Below, piece by piece: positions 1 through 16,920 of a DNA stretch of 64,000 nucleotides. Each line of letters begins with the position of its first letter. Positions within the stretch are counted from its first letter, which is position 1. The stretch is from Terebella lapidaria (lineage: Eukaryota > Annelida > Polychaeta > Terebellida > Terebellidae), in NCBI GenBank assembly GCA_949152475.1, contig OX424563.1, forward strand, positions 39,504,120 to 39,568,119, in the 5' to 3' direction. Position numbers and translations under genes: made by a program. The notes beneath the pieces were generated by a model. That model did no database searches. It worked only from the letters and a program-made list of their open reading frames with translations, and had not been told where the DNA came from.

Positions 1-869
1 TACGATGGACATGCGATGCTCCACCGTAAGATGGACATGTGACGCCCCACCGTATGATGGACATGCGACGCTCCATCGTACGATAGACATGGGATGCTCC
101 ACCGTACGATGGACATGTGACGCTCCACCGTAGGATAGACATGTGATGCTCCATTGTACGATGGACATCTGACGCTCCACCGTACAATGGATATGCGATG
201 CTCCACCGTACGATGGACATGGGACGCTCCACCGTACAATGGACATGTGACGCTCCACCGTATGATGGACATGCGAGGCTCCACTGTACGATGGACATGT
301 GATGCTCCACCGTACGATGGACATGTGATGCTCCACCGTACGATGGACATGTGATGCTCCACCGTACGATGGACATGCGACGCTATATCGTGCGATGGAC
401 ATGGGATGCTCTATCGTATGATGGACTATCGATGCTCCACCGTAAGATGGACATGTGACGCCCCACCGTATGATGGACATGCGACGCTCCATCGTATGAT
501 GGACATGGGATGCTCCACCGTATGATGGACATGTGATGCTCCATCGTACGATTTACATGCGATGCTCCACCGTACAAAGGACCTGGATGCTCCACCGTAC
601 GATGGACATCTGACGCTCCACCGTACGATAGACATGCGATGCTCCACCATACGATGGACCTGTGACGCTCCACTGTACGATGGACATGTGACGCTCCACC
701 GTATGATGGACATGCAAGGCTCCACTGTACAATGGACATGTGAAGCTCCACCGTACGATGGACATGCGAAGCTCCACCGTATGATGGACATGCAAACGCT
801 CCATCGTACGATGGACATGTGACGCTCCACCATACGATGGACATCTGACGCTCCACCATACGATGGACA

Positions 870-3800
870 TGCGAAGCTCCACTGTACGATGGACATGTGA
901 TGCCCCACCGTATGATTGACATGCAAGGCTCCACTGTACGATGGCCATGTGACGCTCCACCGTATGATTGACATGCAAGGCTCCACCGTAAAATGGACAT
1001 GTGACGCTCCACCATACGATGGACCTGCGACGCTCCATCGTACGATGGACATGGGATGCTCCACCGTACGATGGACATCTGATGCTCCACCATACGATGG
1101 ACATGTGACACTCTGCTGTACAATGGACATGTGACGCTCCACCATATGATGGACATGTGACACTCCGCTGTACGATGGACATGTGACGCTCCACCATATG
1201 ATGGACATGCGATGCTCCACCATACAATGGACATGCGACGCTCCATCGTACGATGGACATGTGACGCTCCACCGTACGATGGACATCTGACGCTCCTCCG
1301 TACGACGGACATGCGACGCTCAAATGTACGATGGACATATGACGCTCCACCGTACGATGGACATGCGATGCTCCACTGTACGATGGACATGTGACGCCCC
1401 ACCGTATGATTGACATGCAAGGCTCCACCGTAAAATGGACATGTGACGCTCCACCATACGATGGACATGCGACCCTCCATCGTACGATGGACATGGGATG
1501 CTCCACCGTACGATGGACATCTGATGCTCCACCATACGATGGACATGTGACACTCCGCTGTACAATGGACATGTGACGCTCCACCATATGATGGACATGT
1601 GACACTCCGCTGTACAATGGACATGTGACGCTCCACCATATGATGGACATGCGATGCTCCACCATACAATGGACATGCGACGCTCTATCGTACGATGGAC
1701 ATGTGACGCTCCACCGTACGATGGACATCTGATGCTCCTCCGTACGATGGACATGCGACGCTCAAATGTACGATGGACATATGACGCTCCACCGTACGAT
1801 GGACATGAGACGCTACATCGGATGATGGCCTAGTGACGCTCCAGCGTAAGATGGACATGCGACGCTCCTCCGTATGATGTACATGTGATGCTCCGCTGTA
1901 CAATGGACATGCGACGCTCCATCGTACGATGGACTAGCGATGCTCCAACGTAAGATGGACATGTGATGCTCCACCGTACGATGGACTAGCGATGCTCCAC
2001 CGTAAGATGGACATGAGACGCTCCACAGTACGATGGACATGGGACGCTGCATCATACGATGGACATGTGACGCTCCATTGTACGATGGACATGCGATGCT
2101 CCACCGTACGATCGACATGTGATGCTCCACTGTACGATGGACATGTGACGCTCCACCGTACGATGGACATGGGATGCTCCAATGTACGATGGACATGCAA
2201 CGCTCCACTGTATGATGGACATGCGATGCTCCACTGTACGATGGACATGCGACGCTCCATCGTATGATGGACATGTGATGCTCCACCGTACGATGGACAT
2301 GCGACGCTTTATCGTACAATGGACATGTGACGCGCCACCGTACGATCGACATGCGATGCTTCACAGTATGATGGACATGTGATGCTCCACCGTACGATGG
2401 ACATCTCATGCTCCATCATACGATGGACGTGCGATGCTCCACCGTACGATAGACATGTGATGCTCCATTGTACGATGGACATCTGGCGCTCCACTGTACA
2501 ATGGATATGCGAGGCTCCACCGTACGATGGACATGGGACGCTCCACCGTACGATGGACGTGTGACGATCAACCGTGTGATGGACATGCGAGGCTCCAGTG
2601 TACGATGGACATGCGATGCTCCACCGTACGATCGACATGTGATGCTCCACTGTACGATGGACATGTGACGCTCCACCGTACGATGCACATGGGACGCTCC
2701 AATGTACGATGGACATGGGATGCTCCACTGTACGATGGACATGTGACACTCCACCGTATGATGGACATGTGAGGCTCCACTGTACGATGGACATGTGACG
2801 CTCCACTGTACGATGGACATGGGATGCTCCATCGTACGATGGACATGTGACGCTCCATCGTACGATCGACATGCGAGGCTCCACCGTATGATGGACATGT
2901 GATGCTCCACCGTACGATCGACATCTGACGCTCCACCGTACGATGGACATGCTATGCTCCACCGTACGATGGACATGTGACGCTCCACCGTACGATGGAC
3001 ATGCGAGGCTCCACCGTATGATGGACATGTGATGCTCCACCGTACGATCGACATCTGACGCTCCACCGTACGATGGACATGCTATGCTCCACCGTACGAT
3101 GGACATGTGACGCTCCACCGTACGATGGACATGCTATGCTCCACCGTACGATGGACATGTGACGCTCCACCGTACGATGGACATGGGATGCTCCACCGTA
3201 CGTTGGACATGTGACGCTCCACCGTACGATGGACATGGGATGCTCCACCGTACGATGGACATGGGATGCTCCACCGTACGATGGACATGTGACAATCCAC
3301 CGTACGATGGACATCTGACACTCCTCCGTACGATGGACATGGGATGCTCCACCGTACGATGGACATGTGACGCTCCACCGTACGATGGACATGCGACGCT
3401 CAATCGTACGATGGACTAGCGACACTCCACCGTAAGATGGACATGCGACGCTCCACCGTACGATGGACATGCGACGCTCCATCGCAGGATGGACATGCGA
3501 CGCTCCACCGTACGAAGGACATGCGATGCTCCACCGTACTATGGACATGCGACGCTCCATCGTACGATGGACATGTGACGCTCCAAAGTACGATGGACAT
3601 GTGACGCTCCAAAGTACGATGGACATCTGACGCTCCACCGTACGATGGCCTAGTGACGCTCCAGCGTAAGATGGACATGTGACGCTCCACTGTACGATGG
3701 ACATGTGATGCTCAGCTGTATGATGGACATGCGACGCTCCACCGTACGAAGGACATGCGATGCTCCACCGTACTATGGACATGCGACGCTCCATCGTACG

Positions 3801-6800
3801 ATGGACATGTGACGCTCCAAAGTACGATGGACATCTGACGCTCCTCCGTACGATGGACATCTGACGCTCCACCGTACGATGGACATGCGAAGCTTCACTG
3901 TACGATGGACATGTGATGCCCCACCGTATGATTGACATGCAAGGCTCCACTGTACGATGGCCATGTGACGCTCCACCGTATGATTGACATGCAAGGCTCC
4001 ACCGTAAAATGGACATGTGACGCTCCACCATACGATGGACCTGCGACGCTCCATCGTACGATGGACATGGGATGCTCCACCGTACGATGGACATCTGATG
4101 CTCCACCATACGATGGACATGTGACACTCTGCTGTACAATGGACATGTGACGCTCCACCATATGATGGACATGTGACACTCCGCTGTACGATGGACATGT
4201 GACGCTCCACCATATGATGGACATGCGATGCTCCACCATACAATGGACATGCGACGCTCCATCGTACGATGGACATGTGACGCTCCACTGTACGATGGAC
4301 ATCTGACGCTCCTCCGTACGACGGACATGCGACGCTCAAATGTACGATGGACATATGACGCTCCACCGTACGATGGACATGCGATGCTCCACTGTACGAT
4401 GGACATGTGACGCCCCACCGTATGATTGACATGCAAGGCTCCACTGTACGATGGCCATGTGACGCTCCACCGTATGATTGACATGCAAGGCTCCACCGTA
4501 AAATGGACATGTGACGCTCCACCATACGATGGACATGCGACCCTCCATCGTACGATGGACATGGGATGCTCCACTGTACGATGGACATCTGATGCTCCAC
4601 CATACGATGGACATGTGACACTCCGCTGTACAATGGACATGTGACGCTCCACCATATGATGGACATGTGACACTCCGCTGTACAATGGACATGTGACGCT
4701 CCACCATATGATGGACATGCGATGCTCCACCATACAATGGACATGCGACGCTCCATCGTACGATGGACATGTGACGCTCCACCGTACGATGGACATCTGA
4801 TGCTCCTCCGTACGATGGACATGCGACGCTCAAATGTACGATGGACATATGACGCTCCACCGTACGATGGACATGAGACGCTACATCGGATGATGGCCTA
4901 GTGACGCTCCAGCGTAAGATGGACATGCGACGCTCCTCCGTATGATGGACATGTGATGCTCCGCTGTACAATGGACATGCGACGCTCCATCGTACGATGG
5001 ACTAGCGATGCTCCAACGTAAGATGGACATGTGATGCTCCACCGTACGATGGACTAGCGATGCTCCACCGTAAGATGGACATGTGACGCTCCACAGTACG
5101 ATGGACATGGGACGCTGCATCATACAATGGACATGTGACGCTCCACCGTACGATGGACATGGGACGCTCCACCGTATGATGGCCATGGGATGCTCCACCG
5201 TATGATGGACATGTGATGCTCCACCGTACGATGGACATGGGACGCTCCACCGTACGATGGACATGGGATGCTCCACCGTAGGATGGACATGTGATGCTCC
5301 ACCGTACGATGGACATGTGACGCTCCACCGTACGATGGACATGCGAATCTCAACTGTACGATGGACATGTGACGCTCCACTGTACGATGGACATGCGACG
5401 CTCCATCGTATGATGGACATGTGATGCTCCACCGTACGATGGACATGCGACGCTTTATCGTACAATGGACATGTGACGCGCCACCGTACGATCGACATGC
5501 GATGCTTCACAGTATGATGGACATGTGATGCTCCACCGTACGATGGACATCTCATGCTCCATCATACGATGGACGTGCGATGCTCCACCGTACGATAGAC
5601 ATGTGATGCTCCATTGTACGATGGACATCTGGCGCTCCACCGTACAATGGATATGCGAGGCTCCACCGTACGATGGACATGGGACGCTCCACCGTACGAT
5701 GGACATGTGACGCTCAACCGTATGATGGACATGCGAGGCTCCAGGGTACGATGGACATGCGATGCTCCACCGTACGATCGACATGTGATGCTCCACTGTA
5801 CGATGGACATGTGACGCTCCACCGTACGATGCACATGGGACGCTCCAATGTACGATGGACATGGGATGCTCCACTGTACGATGGACATGTGACGCTCCAC
5901 CGTATGATGGACATGTGAGGCTCCACTGTACGATGGACATGTGACGCTCCACCGTACGATGGACATGGGATGCTCCATCGTACGATGGACATGTGAAGCT
6001 CCACCGTACGATCGACATGCGAGGCTCCACCGTATGATGGACATGTGATGCTCCACCGTACGATCGACATCTGGCGCTCCACCGTACGATGGACATGCTA
6101 TGCTCCACCGTACGATGGACATGTGACGCTCCACCGTACGATGGACATGCTATGCTCCACCGTACGATGGACATGTGACGCTCCACCGTACGATGGACAT
6201 GGGATGCTCCACCGTACATTGGACATGTGACCCTCCACCGTACGATGGACATGGGATGCTCCACCGTACGATGGACATGTGACAATCCACCGTACGATGG
6301 ACATCTGACACTCCTCCGTACGATGGACATGGGATGCTCCACCGTACGATGGACATGTGACGCTCCACCGTACGATGGACATGCAACGCTCAGTCGTACG
6401 ATGGACTAGCGACACTCCACCGTAAGATGGACATGCGACGCTCCACCGTACGATGGACATGCGACGCTCCATCGCAGGATGGACATGCGACGCTCCACCG
6501 TACGAAGGACATGCGATGCTCCACCGTACTATGGACATGCGACGCTCCATCGTACGATGGACATGTGACGCTCCAAAGTACGATGGACATCTGACGCTCC
6601 ACCGTACGATGGCCTAGTGACGCTCCAGCGTAAGATGGACATGTGACGCTCCACTGTACGATGGACATGTGATGCTCAGCTGTATGATGGACATGCGACG
6701 CTCCACCGTACGAAGGACATGCGATGCTCCACCGTACTATGGACATGCGACGCTCCATCGTACGATGGACATGTGACGCTCCAAAGTACGCTGGACATCT

Positions 6801-6850
6801 GACGCTCCTCCGTACGATGGACATGCGACGCTCAAATGTACGATGGACAT
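870..6850. repeat. Tandem segmental duplication of about 3.0 kb within block A
   Basis: The stretch from about 870 to 3885 reappears at about 3886 to 6850 with the same order of variant monomers. The marker ATGTGATGCCCC lies at 895 and 3911 (offset 3016, or 116 monomers). The offset becomes 3068 near 1813/4881, 3146 near 2409/5555, and 2990 near 3400/6390. All these steps (+52, +78, -156) are whole numbers of monomers, so the copies differ mainly by gain or loss of monomers plus a few substitutions. A third, partial copy lies at about 8760 to 9980. This is what unequal crossing-over of large units would give. Confidence 0.85.
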
Positions 6851-8759
6851 GCGACGCTCAAATGTACGATGGACATAAGACGCTCCACCGTACGATGGCC
6901 TAGTGACGCTCCAGCGTAAGATGGACATGTGACGCTCCACTGTACGATGGACATGTGATGCTCAGCTGTATGATGGACATGCGACGCTCCATCGTACGAT
7001 GGACTAGCGATGCTCCAACGTAAGATGGACATGTGATGCTCCACCGTACGATGGACATGCGACGCTCCATCGCAGGATGGACATGCGACGCTCCACCGTA
7101 CGAAGGACATGCGATGCTCCACCGTACTATGGACATGCGACGCTCCATCATACGATAGACATGTGACACTCCACTGTAAGATGGACATGCGAGGCTCCAC
7201 CGTACGATGGACATGTGACGCTCCACCGTATGATGGACATCTGACGCTCCACCGTACGATGGACATGCTATGCTCCACCGTACGATGGACATGTGACGCT
7301 CCACCGTACGATGGACATGCTATGCTCCACCGTACGATGGACATGTGACGCTCCACCGTACGATGGACATGGGATGCTCCACCGTATGATGGACATGCGA
7401 TGCTCCACTGTACGATGGACATGTGACGCTCCACCATATGATGGACATGTGAGGCTCCACTGTACGATGGACATGTGACGCTCCACCGTACGATGGACAT
7501 GGGATGCTCCATCGTACGATGGACATGTGACGCTCCACCGTACGATCGACATGCGATGCTCCACCGTACGATGGACATGTGATGCTCCACCGTACGATGG
7601 ACATCTGACGCTCCACCGTACGATGGACATGCTATGCTCCACCGTACAATGGACATGTGACGCTCCACCGTACGATGGACATGCTATGCTCCACCGTACG
7701 ATGGACATGTGACGCTCCACCGTACGTTGGACATGGGATGCTCCACCGTATGATGGACATGTGACGCTCCATCATACGATGGACATGGGAGGCTCCACCG
7801 TACGATGGACATGTGACAATCCACCGTACGATGGACATCTGACGCTCCTCCATACGATGGACATGCGACGCTCCACTGTACGATGGACTTGTGACGCTCC
7901 ACCGTACGATGGACATGCGACACTCCATCGTACGATGGACTAGCGACACTCCACCGTAAGATGGACATGTGACGCTCCACCGTACGATGGACATGCGACG
8001 CTCCATCGTACGATGGACATGGGATGCTCTATCGTATGATGGACTATCGATGCTCCACCGTAAGATGGACATGTGACGCCCCACCGTATGATGGACATGC
8101 GACGCTCCATCATACGATGAACATGGGATGCTCCACCGTACGATTTACATGTGATGCTCCACCGTACGATGGACATGTGACGCTCCGCCGTACGATTTAC
8201 ATGCGATGCTCCACCGTACGATGGACCTGTGATGCTCCACCGTACGATGGACATCTGACGCTCCACCGTATGATGGACATGCAAGGCTCCACTGTACAAT
8301 GGACATGTGACGCTCCACCGTACGATGGACATGCGACGCTCCACCGTATGATGGACATGCAACGCTCCATCGTACGATGGACATGTGACGCTCCACCATA
8401 CGATGGACATCTGACGCTCCACCGTACGATGGACATGCGATGCTCCAATGTACGATGGACATGTGACGCTCCACCGTATGATTGACATGCAAGGCTCCAC
8501 CGTAAAATGGACATGTGACGCTCCACCATACGATGGACATGCGACGCTCCACCATACGATGGACATCTGACGCTCCACTGTACGATGGACATGTGACACT
8601 CCACCGTATGATGGACATGCAAGGCTCCACTGTACAATGGACATGTGACGCTCCACCGTACGATGGACATGCGACGCTCCAACGTATGATGGACATGCAA
8701 CGCTCCATCGTACGATGGACATGTGACGCTCCACCATACGATGGACATCTGACGCTCCA

Positions 8760-9980
8760 CCGTACGATGGACATGCGATGCTCCACTGTACGATGGACAT
8801 GTGACGCCCCACCGTATGATTGACATGCAAGGCTCCACTGTACGATGGACATGTGACGCTCCAACGTATGATTGACATGCAAGGCTACACCGTAAAATGG
8901 ACATGTGACGCTCCACCATACGATGGACATGCGACGCTCCATCGTACGATGGACATGGGATGCTCCACCGTACGATGGACATCTGATGCTCCACCATACG
9001 ATGGACATGTGACACTCCGCTGTACGATGGACATGTGACGCTCCACCATATGATGGACATGTGACACTCCGCTGTACGATGGACATGTGACGCTCCACCA
9101 TATGATGGACATGCGATGCTCCACCATACAATGGACATGCGACGCTCAAATGTACGATGGACATATGACGCTCCACCGTACGATGGACATGAGACGCTCC
9201 ATCGGATGATGGCCTAGTGACGCTCCAGCGTAAGATGGACATGCGATGCTCCACCGTACGATGGACATGTGATGCTCCGCTGTACGATGGACATGCGACG
9301 CTCCATCGTACGATGGACTAGCGATGCTCCAACGTAAGATGGACATGTGATGCTCCACCGTACGATGGACTAGCGATGCTCCACCGTAAGATGGACATGT
9401 GACGCTCCACAGTACGATGGACATGGGACGCTCCATCATACGATGGACATGTGACGCTCCACCGTACGATCGACATGCGATGCGCCACCGTACGATGGAC
9501 ATGTGATGCTCCACGGTACGATGGACATGTGACGCTCCACCGTACGATGGACATGGGACGCTCCAATGTACGATGGACATGCAACGCTCCACTGTATGAT
9601 GGACATGCGATGCTCCACTGTACGATTAACATGTGACGCTCCACCGTATGATGGACATGCGAGGCTCCACCGTACGATGGACATGGGATGCTCCTCCGTA
9701 TGATGGACATGTGATGCTCCACCGTACGATGGACATGTGACGCTCCACCGTACGATGGACATGCGAATCTCAACTGTACGATGGACATGTGACGCTCCAC
9801 TGTACGATGGACATGCGACGCTCCATCGTATGATGGACATGTGATGCTCCACCGTACGATGGACATGCGACGCTTTATCGTACGATGGACATGTGACGCT
9901 CCACCGTACGATCGACATGCGATGCTTCACAGTACGATGGACATGTGATGCTCCACCGTACGATGGACATCTCATACTCC
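8760..9980. repeat. Third partial copy of the 3-kb higher-order unit
   Basis: Matches about 4370-5555 at an offset of 4394 to 4420 bp (169 to 170 monomers). It shares the diagnostic run of variants with TATGATTGACATGCAAGG and GTAAAATGG followed, further on, by the ATGGCCTAGTGACG monomer. It shows that the 3-kb unit has spread beyond a simple tandem pair. Confidence 0.75.
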
Positions 9981-12900
9981 ATCATACGATGGACATGCGA
10001 TGCTCCACCGTACGATAGACATGTGATGCTTCATTGTACGATGGACATCTGACGCTCCACCGTACAATGGATATGCGATGCTCCACCGTACGATGGACAT
10101 GGGACGCTCCACCGTATGGTGGACAGCGACACTCCACTGTACGATGGACATGTGATGCTCCACCGTACGATGGACATGTGATGCTCCACCGTACGATGGA
10201 CATGCGATACTCCACCATACGATGGACATGTGACGCTCCACTGTACGATGGACATGTGACGCTCCACCGTATGATGGACATGCAAGGCTCCACTGTACAA
10301 TGGACATGTGACGCTCCACCGTACGATGGACATGGGACGCTCCACCGTATAATGGACATGTGACGCTCCACCGTACGATGGACATGTGACGCTCCTCCAT
10401 ATGATGGACATGTGACGCTCCACCATACGATGGACATGCGACGCTCCATCGTACGATGGACATGCGACGCTCCATCGTACGATGGACATGGGATGCTCCA
10501 CCGTATGATGGACATGCGATGCTCCACCGTACGATGGACATGCGTTGCTCCACCGTACGATGGACATGTGATGCTCCACCGTACGATGGACATCTGACGC
10601 TCCACCGTACGATAGACATGCGATGCTCCACTGTATGATGGACATGCAAAGCTCCACTGTACGATGGACATGTGACGCTCCACCGTACGATGGACATGCG
10701 ACGCTCCATCGTGCGATGGACATGCGATGCTCCATCGTGCGATGGACATGCGACGCTCCATCGTACGATGGACATGCGATGCTCCACTGTACGATGGACA
10801 TGGGACGCTCCAACGTATGATGGACATGCAAGGCTCCACGGTACAATGGACATGTGACGCTCCAACGCACGATGGACATGCGATGCTCCATCGTACGATG
10901 GACATGTGACGCTCCACCATACGATGGACATGCGATGCTCCACTGTACGATGGACATGTGACGCTCCACCGTACGATTGACATGCGATGCTCCACTGTAC
11001 AATGGACATCTGACGCTCCACCGTACGATGGACATGCGATGCTCCACTGTACGATGGAAATCTGACGCTCCACCGAACGATGGACATGCAACGCTCCATC
11101 GTACGATGGGCTAGCGACGCTCCACCGTAAGATGGACATGCGACGCTCCATGTACGATGGACATGTGACGCTCCACCGTACGATGGACATGCGACGCTCC
11201 ACTCTATGAAGGACATGCGATGCCTTACTGTACAATGGACATGTGACACTCCACCGTATGGGGGACATGTGATGCTCCACCATACGATGGACATCTGACG
11301 CTCCACCATACGATGGACATGCGATGCTCCACTGTACGATGGACATGTGACGCTCTACCGTATGATTGACATGCAAGGCTCCACTGTACGATGGACATGT
11401 GACGCTCCACCTTACGATGGACATGCGACGCTCCACTGTATGATGGACATGCGATGCTTTACTGTACAATGGACATGTGACACTCCACCGTATGGGGGAC
11501 ATGTGACGCTCCACCATACGATGGACATGCGATGCTCCACTGTACGATGGACATGTGACGCTCTACCGTATGATTGACATGTGACGCTCCACCGTATGAT
11601 CGACATGCGATGCTTCACAGTACGATGGACATGTGATGCTCCACCGTACGATGGACATCTCATGCTCCATCATATGATGGACATGCGATGCTCCACCGTA
11701 CGATAGACATGTGATGCTCCATTGTACGATGGACATCTGACGCTCCACCGTACAATTTATATGCGATGCTCCACCGTACGATGGACATGGGACGCTCCAC
11801 CGTATGGTGGACATGCGACACTCCACTGTACGATGGACATGTGATACTCCACCGTACGATGGACATGTGATGCTCCACCGTACGATGGACATGCGATACT
11901 CCACCATACGATGGACATGTGACGCTCCACTGTACGATGGACATGTGACGCTCCACCGTATGATGGACATGCAAGGCTCCACTGTACAATGGACATGTGA
12001 CGCTCCACCGTACGATGGACATGGGACGCTCCACCGTATAATGGACATGTGACGCTCCACCGTACGATGGACATGTGACGCTCCTCCATATGATGGACAT
12101 GCGAGGCTCCACCGTAAGATGGACATGTGAAGCTCCACCATACGATGAACATGCGACGCTCCATCGTACGATGGACATGGGATGCTCCACCGTATGATGG
12201 ACATGCGATGCTCCACCATACGATGGACATGCGTTGCTCCACCGTACGATGGACATGTGATGCTCCACCGTACGATGGACATCTGACGCTCCACCGTACG
12301 ATAGACATGCGATGCTCCACTGTATGATGGACATGCAAAGCTCCACCGTACGATGGACATGCGACGCTCCATCGTGCGATGGACATGCGATGCTCCATCG
12401 TGCGATGGACATGCGACGCTCCATCGTACGATGGACATGCGATGCTCCACTGTACGATGGACATGGGACGCTCCACCATACGATGGACATCTGACGCTCC
12501 ACCGTACGATGGACATGCGACGCTCCACCGTACGATGGACATGCGACGCTCCATCGTGCGATGGACATGCGACGCTCCATCGTGCGATGGACATTCGACG
12601 CTCCACCGTATGATGGACATGCGACGCTCCATCGTACGATGGACATGCGATGCTCCACCGTACGATGGACATGCGACGCTTTATCGTACGATGGACATGT
12701 GACGCTCCACCGTACGATCGACATGCGATGCTTCACAGTACGATGGACATGTGATGCACCACCGTACCATGGACATCTCACGCTCCATCATACGATGGAC
12801 ATGCGATGCTCCACCGTACGATAGAAATGTGATGCTCCATTGTACGATGGACATCTGACGCTCCACCGTAGAATGGATATGCGATGCTCCACCGTACGAT

Positions 12901-15900
12901 GGACATGGGACGCTCCACCGTACGATGGACATGTGATGCTCCACCGTATGATGGACATGCGAGGCTCCACTGTACGATGGACATGTGATGCTCCACCGTA
13001 CGATGGACATGGGATGCTCCGTCGTACGATGGACATGTGACGCTCCACCGTACGATGGACATGCGACGCTCCACGGCACGATGGACATGTGATGCTCCAT
13101 CGTCCGACGGACATGCGACGCTCCATCGTACGATGAACTAGCGAAGCTCCACCGTAAGAAGGACATGCGACGCTCCATCGTACGATGGACATGTGACGCT
13201 CCACCGTACAATGGACTAGTGATGATCCACCGTACGATGGACATGCGACGCTCCATTGTACGATGGACTAGCGAAGCTCCACCGTAAGATGGACACGTGA
13301 AGCTCCACAGTACGATGGACATGGGACGCTCCACCGTACGATGGACATGCGACGCTCCATCGTGCGATGGACATGCGATGCTCCATCGTGCGATGGACAT
13401 TCGACGCTCCAACGTATGATGGACATGCGAAGCTCCATCGAAGATGAACCTGCGATGCTCCACGGTACGATGGACATGGGACGCTCCACCGTACGATGGA
13501 CATGGGTCGCTCCATCGTACGATGGACATGTGACGCTTCACCGAACGATTGACATGCGAGGCCACACTGTATGATGGACATGTAACGCTCCACCATACGA
13601 TGGACATCTGACGCTCCTCCGTACGATGGACATGCGACGCTCAAATGTACGATGGACATGTGACGCTCCACCGTACGATGGACATACGACGCTCCATCGT
13701 ATGATGGCCTAGTGACGCTCCATCGTAAGATGGACATGCGACGCTCCACCGTACGATGGACATGTGATGCTCCACTGTACGATGGACACGCGATGCTCCA
13801 CTGTACGATGGACATGTGACGCTCCACCGTATGATGGACATGCGAGGCTCCACCGTACGATGGACATGGGATGCTCCATCGTACGATGGACATGTGACTC
13901 TCCACCGTACAATCGACATGCAATGCTCCACCGTACGATGGACATGTGATGCTCCACTGTACGATGGACATCTGACGCTCCACCGTACGATCGACATGTG
14001 ATGCTCCACTGTACGATGGACATGCGACGCTCCATCGTACAATGGACATGTGACGCTCCAGGGTACGATGGACATCTGTCGCTCCTCCGTACGATGGACA
14101 TGCGAGCTCAAATGTACGATGGACATGTGACGCTCCACCGTACGATGGACATGTGAAGCTCCATCGTATGATGGACATGTGACGTTCCATCGTACGATGG
14201 ACATGCGATGCTCCACCGTTAGATGGATATGGGATGCTCCACCGTACGATGGACATGGGATGCTCCACCGTATGATGGACATGCGACGCTCCGTCGTACG
14301 ATGGACATGCGATGCTCCACCGTACGATGGACATGCGACGCTTTATCGTACGATGGACATGTGACGCTCCACCGTACGATCGACATGCGATGCTTCACAG
14401 TACGATGGACATGTGATGCACCACCGTACCATGGACATCTCACGCTCCATCATACGATGGACATGCGATGCTCCACCGTACGGTAGACATGTGATGCTCC
14501 ATTGTACGATGGACATCTGACGCTCCACCGTACAATGGATATGCGATGCTCCACCGTACGATGGACATGGGACGCTCCACCGTACGATGGACATGTGATG
14601 CTCCACCGTACGATGGACATGGGATGCTCCGTCGTACGATGGACATGTGACGCTCCACCGTACGATGGACATGCGACGCTCCACTGCACGATGGACATGC
14701 GATGCTCCACTGTACGATGGACATGTGATTATCCATCGTCCGACGGACATGCGACGCTCCATCGTACGATGAACTAGCGAAGCTCCACCGTAAGAAGGAC
14801 ATGCGACGCTCCATCGTACGATGGACATGTGACGCTCCACCATACAATGGACTAGTGATGCTCCACCGTACGATGGACATGCGACGCTCCATCGTACGAT
14901 GGACTAGCGAAGCTCCACCGTAAGATGGACACGTGACGCTCCACAGTACGATGGACATGGGACGCTCCATCATACGATGGACATGTGACGCTCCACCGTA
15001 CGATCGACATGCGATGCTCCACCGTACGATCGACATGTGATGCTCCACTGTACGATGGACATGTGACGCTCCACCGTACGATGGACATGCGTTGCTCCAC
15101 TGTACGATGGACAAGTGATGCTCCACCGTACGATGGACATCTGATGCTCCACCGTACGATAGACATGCGATGCTCCACCGTACGATGGACATGTGACGCT
15201 CCACCGTACGATGGACATGTGACGCTGTACTGTATGATGGACATGCAAAGCTCCACTGTACGATGGACATGTGATGCTCCACCGTACGATGGACATGCGA
15301 CGCTCCATCGTGAGATGGACATGCGATGCTCCATCGTGCGATGGACATTCGACGCTCCAACGTCTGATGGACATGCGAAGCTCCATCGACGATGGACCTG
15401 CGATGCTCCACTGTACGATAGACATGTGATGCTCCATTGTACGATGGACATCTGACGCTCCACCGTACAAAGGATATGCGAGGCTCCACCGTACGATGGA
15501 CATGGGACGCTCCACCGTACGATGGACATGTGACGCTCAACCGTACGATGGACATGCGAGGCTCCACCATACGATGGACATGCGAAGCTCAAATGTACGA
15601 TGGACATGTGATGCTCCACCGTACGATGGACATGCGAAGCTCCATCGTATGATGGCCTAGTGACGCTCCATCGTAAGATGGACATGTGACGTTCCATCGT
15701 ACGATGGACATGCGATGCTCCACCGTACGATGGACATGGGATGCTCCACTGTACGATGGACATTTGATGCTCCACCGTACGATGGACATCTGACGCTCCA
15801 CCGTACGATAGACATGCGATGCTCCACTGTATGATGGACATGCAAAGCTCCACCGTACGATGGACATGCGACGCTCCATCGTGCGATGGACATGCGATGC

Positions 15901-16920
15901 TCCATCGTGCGATGGACATGCGACGCTCCATCGTACGATGGACATGCGATGCTCCACTGTACGATGGACATGGGACGCTCCACCATACGATGGACATCTG
16001 ACGCTCCACCGTACGATGGACATGTGACGCTGTACTGTATGATGGACATGCAAAGCTCCACTGTACGATGGACATGTGATGCTCCACCGTACGATGGACA
16101 TGCGACGCTCCATCGTGAGATGGACATGCGATGCTCCATCGTGCGATGGACATTCGACGCTCCAACGTCTGATGGACATGCGAAGCTCCATCGACGATGG
16201 ACCTGCGATGTTCCACTGTACGATGGACATGGGACGCTCCACCGTACGATGGACATGGGTCGCTCCATCGTACGATGGACATGTGACGCTCCACCGAATG
16301 ATTGACATGCGAGGCCCCACTGTACGATGGACATGTAACGCTCCACCGTACGATGGACATCTGACGCTCCTCCGTACGATGGACATGCGACGCTCAAATG
16401 TACGATGGACATGTGACGCTCCACCGTACGATGGACATCCGACGCTCCACTGTATGATGGACATGCAATGCACCACCGTATGATGGACATGCGAGACTCC
16501 ACCGTACGATGGACATGTGACAATCCACCGTACGATGGACATCTGACGCTCCTCCGTACGATGGACAAGCGACGCTCCACTGTACGATGGACATGTGACG
16601 CTCCACCGTACGATGGACATGCGACGCTCCATCGTACGATGGACTAGCGACACTCCACCGTAAGATGGACATGCGACGCTCCACCGTACGATGGACATCT
16701 GACGCTCCTCCGTACGATGGACAAGCGACGCTCCACTGTACGATGGACATGTGACGCTCCACCGTACGATGGACATGCGACGCTCCACCGTACAATGGAC
16801 ATGCGACGCTCCATCGCAGGATGGACATGCGACGCTCCACCGTACGAAGGACATGCGATGCTCCACCGTACGATGGACATGCGACGCTCCATCGTACGAT
16901 GGACATGTGACGCTCCACCG

